Shown: positions 19,440 to 28,239 of the stretch, piece by piece | Layout of the letters: each line of letters opens with the position of its first letter | Numbering within the stretch: the first letter of the stretch is position 1 | Assembly: GCA_033557685.1 (NCBI GenBank) | Contig: JAWQRN010000472.1 | Span: forward strand, 1 to 29,160 | Direction of reading: 5' to 3' | Source of the DNA: Sperchopsis tessellata | Lineage: Eukaryota; Arthropoda; Insecta; Coleoptera; Hydrophilidae | Length of the DNA stretch: 29,160 nucleotides | Position numbers and translations under genes: made by a program | The notes under the pieces: generated by a model | The model's input: only the letters and a program-made list of their open reading frames with translations | Database searches by the model: none | What the model was told of the DNA's origin: nothing

Positions 19440-21775
19440 CTGTGGTGCAGAGGAAGAGTGTATGTAGTTTCATGTTAGGTATAAGTGGTAGAACAAATCT
19501 ACATAACTCTGATTGGTAGATTTGAATTTATACCTAGTTGACTAGGCACTTTATTTATTTCTTTATATACACTCTTTGTTTAGGACTATTAAACTCCATT
19601 GCCAGAGGTTGATATTTTTCTATTTCTTCGCTGTATTTTTATGCAATATTAGTGTCGTTAGGAACCGCCATATCAATTAGGTAAGTAATGTTTTGTTTTT
19701 TGTCTTGTAGTGTTATATCTGGTCTATTGTGTGGTATAGTTTTGTCTGTGTATATTGTTCTGCCCCAGTATAGTTTGTAATTTTCGTTTTCTAGTATGGT
19801 TTCTGGTGTGTATTTGTAGTATGGTGTTTCGTCTATAATTAATGTATACTATTACTTGGTGTATTATTTTTCCAGCTGAGTTGTGTCTTTTTCTATATTT
19901 TACTCCAGATATCAACGTACATTGACCTGTTATGTGCTCTATTGTTTCTTGTGTTTGATGGCATTTTCTGCATGTGTCATCTGTAATTGACTTGTCTTAT
20001 AAAATGTATTTTCTGTAGTTTTTAATTGTTATTACTTGGTCTTGAATGGCAATGATAAATCCTTCCGTTTCGGGGTAAAGTTCGCCTTTTTGCAGAAATT
20101 TGTACGTTAAATCTTTATTGATGTTTTCATTGTTAATGTTCATATAGTGTTTTCCATGTAAGCTCTTTTGAGATCATGTCTCTTTCTTCTGCTGTAGTGA
20201 TTTTTGTGTCTCTAGCATTTCAATTTGTTGTGTGAGGTTTAGTGGTGTATATATCTTGTCTGATATTCTTATTTCGTTATTAATTTGTGTGTTTTTGTTG
20301 TAAAAGTATTTAGATAGGGTTTCTATTTGTTTTCTGTGTAAGTCTTTGACGTCTATTAGTCCCCTTCCTCCTTCCTTTCTGCTTATTGTTGCTCTTTCCT
20401 TGCATGAGTTTGGATGGAAAATTCTATGTTTTGATAATTGAGTTCCGTTTAGTGTGTCTTCTAATTCAGTGGTTGACCACTTTATTAAGCCAAAAGAATA
20501 TGTTAACAAAGGTAACGCGAAAGTATTAATAGCTTTGAAATCGTTTCGTGAATTTTGTTTTTAATATAGCCCTTAATCGAGTCTTGTATGTGTTTCTTAA
20601 GGTCTTCTTGATATCTGTATGTTGTTCCTTTGCATTTTGTGGAAACCCAAGGTATTTGCTGTTCCATGTATTTCAATACTTCTTTGTTCAATGTTTCATT
20701 AGATTTCCCTTCTCTCCATTTCCCTCTCTCTATTTCCAATAGTTTTCATTTGTTAACCCCAAAGTTCATTTTTACGTCGTTTGTAATATTTTCAACGATA
20801 TCGAGTAATTGTTTCATTTGTGACTGTGTTTTATTTCGTCCATATAAAGTAAGTGGTTAATTTTATGTTGTATTGTTTTCATATTCTTTATGTTATTTAA
20901 TGAATTTGATAATGGATTTAGCTATATACAAAACCACAGCACGTTCAGGGAGTCGCCCTGAAAAATAACTCTATTTATGTTTATGCTTTCTGTTTCGACT
21001 CTCTGTGTCCCCGTAGTTTGATACATTTTAGTGCTCCATGATTTCATAACCTCCACTAGAAATTTTCGAAGATGTGGATGTATCTTATATATTTCTAGAG
21101 CTCTTATAAGCCAGCTATGTTGTTCAGAATCGACCGCTTTCTTATAATCTACGTAACATGTTGTGAGATTGCGCTGTTCTTTTTCGGCTCGTTTTATTAT
21201 TACTGTGACTATTATTAGCTGTTCTTTACATCCTTGATTTTTCTTCTTATACTCTTTCTGTTCTTCTGTGATTATATTATATTGTGTTAAGTGTAATTGT
21301 ATTTTTCTTGCAATGTATGCTGTAATTATTTTATACAGGTTTGGTAGGCAAGTTATCAGTATATAGTTTGCTGGCTTAAGTGTGTCTTCATTTTTTGGTT
21401 GTATATATTTGGTTGCCCTGTGTTAGAAACTTAGGGAACTGTGATGGGTCTTGTATTAATGAATTTACTTGGTTTGTAATTTATGAATGTAAAGCTATAA
21501 AACTCTTATACCAATAATTATGAATGCCATCTACACCAGGGCATTTCCAGTTATGCGTATTGTTTATTATCTGTGTAAGTCCTTCGTTAGATATTTTGTA
21601 ATTATGTTGTTCTTTCACGCCCTTCTGTCTATCTTCTTCTTGAATCCAGATTGATGTTTCTTTATGCTGTACTGATGTTGACCATTTATTCTTTCAAAAG
21701 TCTGTAATTTCTTCTTTATTAGGTGAATTGATTGTCAGCTATTGTTTATTGCATATTTGTTTGTAGAACTTTTTT
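19440..21775 (-). mobile_element. R4/Dong-type LINE relic
   Basis: R4/Dong elements belong to the R2 group and carry a restriction-like endonuclease C-terminal to the RT. On the minus strand, in order: KVKKFYKQICNKQ at about 21770; WKCPGVDGIHNYWYKSF near 21530; ANYILITCLPNLYKIITAYI; ITEEQKEYKKKNQGCKEQLI; CYVDYKKAVDSEQHSWLIRA near 21130; FQGDSLNVLWFC near 20950; LLYMDEIK near 20850, where YMDD has become YMDE; the open frame 20503-20739 (ETLNKEVLKYMEQQIPWVST); 20174-20509 (LTYSFGLIKWSTTELEDTLN, SRKEGGRGLIDVKDLHRKQI); ELYPETEGFIIAIQDQVITI; the zinc motif CRKCHQTQETIEHITGQC near 19930-19985; and YLIDMAVPND near 19670. The copy is nearly complete but has many frameshifts. Confidence 0.85.
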
Positions 21776-22565
21776 ACCTTGCTTGCTCTACTTGTGGAGC
21801 TACTTACAAGGGTCAAACTGGTAGATCTTTTCGTGTAAGAATTGCTGAACATACCAGTTGCATAAGGAGGTGCGTACCTAGATCAAACTTTACTATACAC
21901 ATCAATAGCGAGAACCACTCCTTTGGACCAGATACAGGAGTAAGGTATCTCCATTTTTATCCCAAGGGTGGAAAACTTTCGATTGCTGAGAATTTGGAAA
22001 TTTGAGCGAGGGTTCCGTTGAGAATTTAAAGGAACAGATTAACTGTTGCTATTCCCGTTTTTTCGGCAGCATAAATTTTCTTAGCCTTACTTGAAGGTTT
22101 TGTTTTATTATTTTTTGACCTGATTACAAGTTAGATATTTTGTTGTTTTTTTTTCATTTGGTCATTTATTTGTTTATTTATTGCACGTGTTTTTTTTTCT
22201 TTACATTATGTGTTTTGTTTTATAGTTTTAACTTGGTATTGTTTTATTTATTGATCTGATTTATTTTGTTCCTTTTACTTACAAGTAATATTTTATAAAT
22301 TTTTTGTATTTCGTATTAGTAATTTTTCGTTTTCATGTTATATTAATTTAGTATGTGTTTATATCTTTGTGATGTCACATGTAAGTCTAGATTTGTTAGT
22401 TATGTAGGGTTTGTCTGATGTATGTTAATTTGTAGACTCAAGATCTGATGATGGAAATTAAAATATTTTCGAAAACGTTAATCACACAACAATTTTTGTG
22501 AACCAAAAACCACCCCCTTTTCACAAGATTTGTAATAATGGTCCTCTACAAATATCTTCCAATTA
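21769..22565 (+). mobile_element. Penelope-like element 3' part with GIY-YIG endonuclease remnant
   Basis: The open frame covering 21769-22003 reads FYLACSTCGATYKGQTGRSF, RVRIAEH, CIRRCVPRSNFTIHINSENH, YLHFYPKGGKLSIAENLEI. This is the C-terminal GIY-YIG endonuclease of Penelope-like retroelements: the 'L.C..C...Y(I)GQTGRSF..R..EH' block is characteristic, with YIG changed to YKG. The arginine and the AEN(L)E glutamate are kept. The GIY box and the whole RT are missing. A T-rich 3' untranslated region follows, nearly identical in layout to 3612-4222 and to the minus strand of 2978-3611, ending CTTCCAATTAA near 22565. It abuts or cuts into the 5' side of the minus-strand R4 element at about 21770-21778. 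Confidence 0.87.
22445..22483 (+). other. Hammerhead-ribozyme-like motif in PLE tail
   Basis: CTGATGA (22445-22451), a potential stem II (GGAAA pairing with TTTTC, including one G-T pair, around an AT-rich loop), then GAAA (22471-22474) and ACGTTAATC. This matches the CUGAUGA...GAAA core of a hammerhead. Hammerheads are reported in PLE terminal repeats; stem III is not clear here, so this is a candidate only. Confidence 0.5.
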
Positions 22566-22895
22566 ATATTGCGGTAAAAAATAGATGTTATTTTTGTTTA
22601 CATAAATTGACCACATGTGGTCAGAGATGAGGGAAAAATGATTAGTTTTTTACTTTAATTCTATTTGTACGGCTGCTTCCTTAAATGTAATTTACCATCG
22701 TAAAAAACGGCTTAAAGCTTACTTTTAAGCTAATGATTTTTACTCTCATGCGACATAAGAGCTATCAATCTGTAACTGTCATATCCCTCCCTACAACTTT
22801 TCTTAGGTAATTGAAAGAATAAAGAACTTGTCTACTCTCTCTACCGATGCCCAGTTGTACATATATTTTAACAGATATAATTAAAAAACGACGAT
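22566..22895. other. No gene recognised
   Basis: AT-rich spacer; nothing supported. Confidence 0.4.
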
Positions 22896-23157
22896 ACATT
22901 TTTCTCTAGTAGCTCTAATGATTTCCTCTATTATGCCATCAATTTCAGGAGACGTCTCAGACTTTAGTTTTTTAATGGAATTTCTAACTTTCTTTCTAAG
23001 GAGAGACAGTTCTTGCATATCCTCCTCTGTAATTGGTTTTGTCGCTACAGCTTCATCAGGGCAGAAATGCTCACAGTATTTTCTCCATTCTTCTGGTGTA
23101 TTCCGCTTATCCGTAATTCCATTACCTTCGTTGTTCTGAGTGATTTAAGCACGAGAC
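22896..23157 (-). mobile_element. LINE linker fragment
   Basis: The minus strand reads ITDKRNTPEEWRKYCEHF, DEAVATKPITEEDMQELSLL, VRNSIKKLKSETSPEIDGII in one frame. The pattern 'W..Y.E.LF', 'PIT..E+...I+KLK.GKSPG.DGI' is the linker between endonuclease and RT in LINEs. In the last motif SPG.D has become SPEID. No RT follows on that strand, so the piece is truncated on both sides, immediately outside the mariner-type transposon. Confidence 0.7.
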
Positions 23158-23224
23158 ACAAAATGTCGATTGATCTTTTCAAATACTCCTTACAAATCCT
23201 TGGTGTTATGATGTTTTGCATATA

Positions 23225-23258
23225 AAGGGTGTCGCAACAAGAGCGGAAAATTTAAATA
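23225..23258 (+). repeat. Left terminal inverted repeat of the mariner-type transposon
   Basis: AAGGGTGTCGCAACAAGAGC followed by GGAAAATTTAAAT, preceded by TA. The right end at 26036-26069 is its imperfect inverted copy with small gaps. Confidence 0.7.
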
Positions 23259-24106
23259 TGGCGCCATTTTTGCTGTTGTGTTCGATGGTTGACAGTTCGC
23301 CATTATTAAAAATGGATCGCTATTTTACACAACAACGGATTCTTATTGTTAACCATTATTTCAAAAACAGCGAAAGTTTGACTGCCAAGATTCGTAAATT
23401 GCGCCCAATTTTTGGTAAACAAAATCTTCCAAGTGCAACAACCAAGAGAATAATCGAAAAATTTGAGAAGGCTTGGCCGATAACTGTTTTCAGACGATTG
23501 ACATATTTTCGTCCAGGTCATTCAGCAGAAAATATTACGGCTGTTCGCCAGAATGTGGCTGAGAGTCCGGCATCATCCATTCGGCGGCGTACTCAAGATT
23601 TGATCATTTTAAGAAGTACTATGCAGCGTATTCTCACGAATGATATGCGTCTTCATGCCTACAAAATCCAACTGACTCAACAACTCAAGCCTACAGAACA
23701 TACACAGCGAAGAGAGTTCGTCAATTTGTTCATTGAACATCAAGAAGTGAACGGTGAGTTTTCCAACAAAAACACCTTCAGATATGAGGGCCATTTTCAT
23801 GTTGATGGCTTCGTAAAAAAGTGAAATTGCCACATTTTGAGTGATGAAAACTCACATGTATATTATGAGAAGGAAATGCATTCCAAACGTGTCACTGTTT
23901 GGTGTTGATTTTGGACGCTGCCAAAGCATGATCATCTAGTTTTTTTTAATCAAATAGATGGTATGGATCTCGAAGACATGTGATTTCAACAGGACAGTGC
24001 CACTTGCCACACATCACGTGAAACAATGGCATTATTAGACGAGACATTCACTGGTCGTGTAACACAGGCCAACGATAAAAAAAAGTTTTTTTATGATTTT
24101 TCCTGA

Positions 24107-24111
<5 letters not shown>

Positions 24112-24152
<41 letters not shown>
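24112..24152. repeat. (TA)n microsatellite
   Basis: About 20 TA units. It lies near the left edge of the segment inserted into the mariner-type transposon. Confidence 0.9.
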
Positions 24153-24157
<5 letters not shown>

Positions 24158-24229
24158 TTTTCACAATTTTATAATTAAAACGTAAGAAATTGAATTTTTC
24201 ATCTAATATATGTATGTGCATTTGATATA

Positions 24230-25700
24230 GTACAATATACAGTAAATCCAAAATAAATTAGGTTGGCGTGTTTTATATTGGAGTGGGATAGTAGAGCAAG
24301 GGATCAACACTGGTCCAGAAAGAAATGGCCTGTAAGAAAACCCTTAAAAACTGGAGAGAAGAACATTTTGCGTAAAAGTTTAATAGATCCAAAAAAAGTT
24401 CTTCTATCACTTCTTCACATCAAATTAGGTTTGATGAAACAGTTTGTTAAAGCCTTGCATAAAGATGGTGAATGTTTTAAGTATTTATGTGAAAAGTTTC
24501 CTCATTTATCAAAAACCAAACTGAAAGAAAGGGATGATGTTCGATTCCAAATTTGAAACAAAAATGACTACAAAGGAGAGAGAGGCTTGAACCTTATTTA
24601 AGTAAGTTGTGGCCAGTTTTTTGCGCAATGTAAAAGACCCAAACTATAAGCTTATCTTACCTAATCATCATCATCAGCCCCTGCACGAAAGTAGGCCTCT
24701 TCAATTTGTTTCCACGCTAGACGGTTCTGGGCTTTCTGCATCCATTTTGTCCCCGCATATCGCCGAATGTTGTCCCTACATCTTGCTTTTGGTCTACACA
24801 TGCTACGTTTTGATTATCGTGGTCTCCATGGCATCAATGTCTTCGTCCATTTGATGTCATTTCTGGCCATATGAATCGGCCATCGCCATTTACTTGCTGC
24901 TATTCTCTGCAATACATCGGTGATACCTGTCTTGTTTCTTATGTCTCCACTTCTGATTTTGTCCCTAATGCTTATCCCCAGCATCTGACTCTCCATTGCT
25001 AACTGGAAAACTCGGAGACGATTTGCACTGACCTTCGTAATTGTTGTAGTTTTGAGTCCGTAGGTGGTAACCAAAAAGTTGCAAGCATTGTATTCCCTTT
25101 GTTTGAGGTTTATAGGGATTTTCGGTTCTTTTAGGATATGTCTGAGTTTCCCGAAAGCCGTTCAGGTCAAACCAATTCTCCTTGAAATTTCGGCTGTTTG
25201 GTTTTCTGCTGCAAGTTTGATCGTGTCCTAGATATATGTACAAGACAAATTCAAAAATTTGAGACTAAACGTCCTCTTCAAACACAGCCATCTTGATTTT
25301 TTCCCCAAAAACTTGGATGATGTGAGTGAAGAGCAGGGCGAGCAGTTTCACCAGGACATCAAAGTGATGGAGAAGCGTTACGAGGGACGGTGGAAAGTCA
25401 ATATGATGAGTGATTATTGCTGGTCACTTTACTTAGAAGAACAAAATGCAGCTTGTCGGAGGAAAAGTTACATTAGGAGATTCAAAGAGAAGAGAGAAAG
25501 GAAATACACAAAAATAAACAATTCAGGTACATATATATTTTTTATATATTTGCTCCCTCTTTTAATATATATAATTTCGGCCATATTTTGAGACAACTGT
25601 GGGTGATACAAATAAACTGATACCAAATACGATTTCAGACCCAAAAATACACAAGATTCAGCTATATTTGTTTAAAAAGTTTTCACAAAATGTTTTGAAT
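24230..25700 (+). pseudogene. Unclassified coding relic, split by an RTE fragment
   Basis: Two collinear plus-strand parts, 24263-24650 and 25245-25530. Part one: WDSRARDQHWSRKKWPVRKP, LLHIKLGLMKQFVKALHKDG, YLCEKFPHLSKTKLKE; a frameshift near 24540; then MTTKEREAWTLF and VVASFLRNVKDPNYKLI. Part two: DKFKNLRLNVLFKHSHLDFF, PKNLDDVSEEQGEQFHQDIK, VMEKRYEGRWKVNMMSDYCW. I recall similar sequences recurring in arthropod and cnidarian genomes, but I know no named domain or function, so none is given. Its repeat-like occurrence and its position inside a transposon suggest it belongs to a mobile element. It may extend to about 25690 (ETTVGDTNKLIPNTISDPKI at about 25590-25650). It carries at least one frameshift and the RTE insertion. 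The edges of this inserted segment lie between 24060 and about 25705. Confidence 0.65.
24655..25240 (-). mobile_element. RTE-type LINE 3' end inserted in the coding relic
   Basis: Minus strand, from 25240: YIYLGH, then after a shift AENQTAEISRRIGLT and FGKLRHILKEPKIPINLK, followed by the open frame 24814-25074: TTYGLKTTTITKVSANRLRV, MLGISIRDKIRSGDIRNKTG, DVLQRIAASKWRWPIHMARN. It ends with the C-terminus and an ATGATGATGATTAG-type repeat (plus strand CTAATCATCATCATCAG near 24662-24678), as RTE elements do. Only the last quarter of the element was inserted. It separates two parts of one reading frame of the unclassified relic, so it is younger than that relic. Confidence 0.85.
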
Positions 25701-26035
25701 GTGTAATCTCCCGTTTGGGCAACCAGAATTGGCCGCCTAGATCGTGCGTTTTAACGCCTTTTTACTGCATTCTCCGGGATTTTTTGAAGTCAAAAGTTTA
25801 TATCAACAAGTCCACGAGGAACCCAAGTAGTGATGAAGGAGATTAGACGCTGCATCACTGAAATCCAGCCACATTTATGCCAAACCGTGATTGAAAATTT
25901 CGCTAAAAGAACGCAAATGTGCCAGCAAAGTCGATGAGGGCATGTATCATATGTGTTGTTCCATACATAATTCCCACATTCCATTATGATATAAATCAAA
26001 ATTTCGGTATTTTCTCAAAAAATACTGCGATTTAT

Positions 26036-26069
26036 TTAAAATTTTAATTTTTCGCTCTTGGGACACCTC
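26036..26069 (+). repeat. Right terminal inverted repeat of the mariner-type transposon
   Basis: AAAATTTTAATTTTTCGCTC then TTGGGACACCTC, followed by TA. It pairs imperfectly with 23225-23258. Confidence 0.7.
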
Positions 26070-26071
26070 TA

Positions 26072-27159
26072 CTTACACTCTTGTACTGATCTTTATATGA
26101 AGATTTATTTTTATTTTTGTTTACAACCTCTTCTTTGATTTTTAATTTTTCTCTCTTTTACTAAATAAATGTATTGTACGTCTTCTAGTTTATGATTATT
26201 GAACGTCCCAGAAAAAAATGTAATGTACTGAATTGCTTTCAGCCACCATTTGTTTTAATTTCTGCAATATTTAAAGAAAACCACTTAGTTGTACTAGATT
26301 TCGCGTAATCGAAATCAATTAAATGAAAAAAGAGATCACACCGCACAAGAAAAAGAGAAGAAATAGTGGGGTGAAGTAGACAGGAAGAACAAAGTAAGTA
26401 GAAAACAAGTGTGGGAATTATTTGAAAGTTAATGGTTTTAAAACAATCGATTATTTCCAGCAATTGCAGAGATAAAAGTACAGTAGTGTGTTTCGTTCTT
26501 TAGTTCGCTCACTGCGACGATTCACAGGGTTGCGGTTGAAAAACAGTTTTATTTTTCTTTGAAAATTGGTGGAGGTCGTAGATGTGGGCACCTGCTCATC
26601 AATGTTGCATACGGGAGAATAAAGTTGTCCTCCCTGCCAGTAGGCGGTGGGAGAGAGTCGAGTGGGTCTGCAGGCTGGTTGGTGGTCACTCTCGGGCACA
26701 GATAAACCCTCCGGGGAAACTTTTAATTGGATTAGAATCTAATTTTGCTATCGTGACCGTAACCAGAAGAACGAGAACAAACCAATTCATGTGAAACACC
26801 GACTTTGCGATAAATCATTACATATATATTAAGTAATCAAATAAACCTCTGGTTTATTTTGTTTTGCGCTAAATGTACTTCTGTAATCATTTTGTATTAT
26901 CACTTTTAATTAAGAAAGTTATTTTTATTCATTTAATCTAAGGGAATACATGTAATTTAGGGGCATTAAATGTAATAGACTTCCACGGTTATTATCTGTA
27001 TGAACGTTGCTTCCGGGTGGAAACCGTGTAGAGCCTCTGAGAAGTGCCGACGTTCCGTCCACTATTGCAAGGGAAATTTTCAAGGCGAGTGATGTTATTT
27101 CAATGAATGATTTCACTGCACTGATCCAAACTCGGCCGGATCGTGTTTATATAGGCAAG
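26072..27159. other. No gene recognised; possibly unique DNA
   Basis: 26072-26450 is AT-rich and featureless. 26450-26790 has balanced composition, and both strands are open in parts (26451-26699 minus, 26582-26794 plus), with a GC-richer core at about 26625-26720; no domain is recognised. 26990-27110 is similar. No repeat signature was found, so this could be host sequence, for example an untranslated or regulatory region, but nothing shows that directly. Confidence 0.4.
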
Positions 27160-27960
27160 AAAAAAATAATATAAGTTGCTTTATTGAGCAAGAGTCGACA
27201 CGTTTAGAGGCTCGTGCCTCACCTTCAGGGCTACAATCTGAAAAAAACATATATCAGCAACAGTCTAAGACAAAATAAAAGAAAATTAAATGAAAACAAA
27301 ACAAAATAAACAAACTTCTAAAAGAGGTGTAATAAAACATTTTAAAATTGTAAACATACACAGTACAAAACAAAATAAATTAAAAAAAACAGAAAAATGC
27401 ACAAACGGAGCCTCACAAACAAGAGGCAAGGACATTCACAGAGGAAAAGGAGGGTCAATTAACAGGGAAAACCCAACTTAGAAGATCAGGCAACAAGACA
27501 TACAGAAAATCAAAACAACACGAGAAACTGACCAACCACAAAAAGAGAGCCATGCACAAAATAAACAGTAGCAAATAAAAATCTGCAAAGAGTAAAGGTA
27601 GAAGAACCCTGTGGAAGGAAAAACAATAGGGATAATCCAAAACCAAAGATGACGCTTAGTTAGGCAACCAACCAAGCACAATACCAAAACAATACGAAAA
27701 ACCCAGAAAAACACAAACAACCAACCTGAGTTAATGCGTTAATTTTGATTGACAAATAGATCGCGAGAAGGTAGACACAAAACGATACAAAAGACCGAAA
27801 ATTATAAAGTTAAAATGCGAATAAAGAAAAATTCGAAAACAGAAGGAAGCTAATGATGAATGAAAACAGAATAGGAAACTATATTAAAATAACATCAGGG
27901 GCTGGAGGCGGGCAAGCGACAGAAAATGACTTATTTTGCGGGTGAAGAGAACGAAGCACA
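27160..27960 (-). mobile_element. Probable Penelope-like 3' end of another family
   Basis: The minus strand is a long T-rich region (27280-27900), then CTGAAGG, a perfect 5-bp hairpin GAGGC-acga-GCCTC, TAAACGTGTCGAC and AATAAAGC, ending near 27160. The layout (T-rich 3' untranslated region, hammerhead-like box, short tail) parallels the three PLE copies of this window, but the sequence differs and no GIY-YIG remnant was seen. The hydrophobic frames at 27455-27720 result from the T-richness. Assignment is by architecture only. Confidence 0.4.
27197..27228 (-). other. Hammerhead-ribozyme-like motif
   Basis: The minus strand reads CTGAAGG-T-GAGGC-acga-GCCTC-TAAAC-GTGTC. Compared with the hammerhead core CUGAWGA-stem II-GAAA, two positions differ (G for A and T for G); stem II is perfect. 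Candidate for a decayed ribozyme. Confidence 0.4.
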
Positions 27961-28239
27961 GAAGACATCAGGGCGGAAACTTCTAGGACAGACCTTCTGT
28001 TGAGACATTGAGGATTAATAGACATTTCCATATTTTTCAAGGAAATTAAGACGAGTAGAAATGGTGAGGACGGAAACAGGTATTGACATCGAAACCATGA
28101 TTATTAAATCGAAGATGTTTACCAAAAACAGATCTATCATTTATGAAGAGCACCCAACTTACAAAATTATTTGAACTACAAACAGTCGGATGCTGAATGT
28201 AAAAGAGTGACAATAAAAGGTAAAACGGGACATTTGGGT
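27961..28239. other. No gene recognised
   Basis: Spacer between the T-rich element and the right-edge LINE. The minus strand gives fragments such as STRLNFLEKYGNV that I cannot assign. Confidence 0.35.

Larger units (their letters stand above)
23225..26069 (+). mobile_element. Tc1/mariner-type DNA transposon, both termini present, interrupted
   Basis: Transposase part one, open from about 23312 to 23824: MDRYFTQQRILIVNHYFKNS and FGKQNLPSATTKRIIEKFEK (helix-turn-helix region), then SPASSIRRRTQDLIILRSTM, LTQQLKPTEHTQRREFVNLF and FRYEGHFHVDGFVKK, where the first catalytic aspartate (SDEAHF in relatives) is tyrosine at 23783-23785. It continues with stops: KRVTVWC, then FQQDSATCHTSRETMALL with the second aspartate kept (23993-23995), breaking off at about 24060. 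Part two resumes at about 25710: NQNWPPRSCVLTPF, third acidic residue replaced (25763-25765), then after a frameshift KEIRRCITEIQPHLCQTVIE. The termini pair: AGGGTGTCGCAACAAGAGCG at 23226 and CGCTCTTGGGACACCTC ending 26069, each flanked by TA. The gap holds two further insertions. Confidence 0.85.

Noticed and set aside
20548..20860. Plus-strand hydrophobic frames
   Set aside because: Antisense of the R4/Dong coding region.
4579..24152. Short regular repeats considered as a CRISPR array
   Set aside because: The only regular repeats are TA microsatellites and transposon termini; there are no spaced identical repeats, and the DNA is eukaryotic.
27455..27720. Cysteine- and phenylalanine-rich minus-strand frames
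   Set aside because: Low-complexity T-rich DNA; no signal peptide plus domain structure and no conserved motif.
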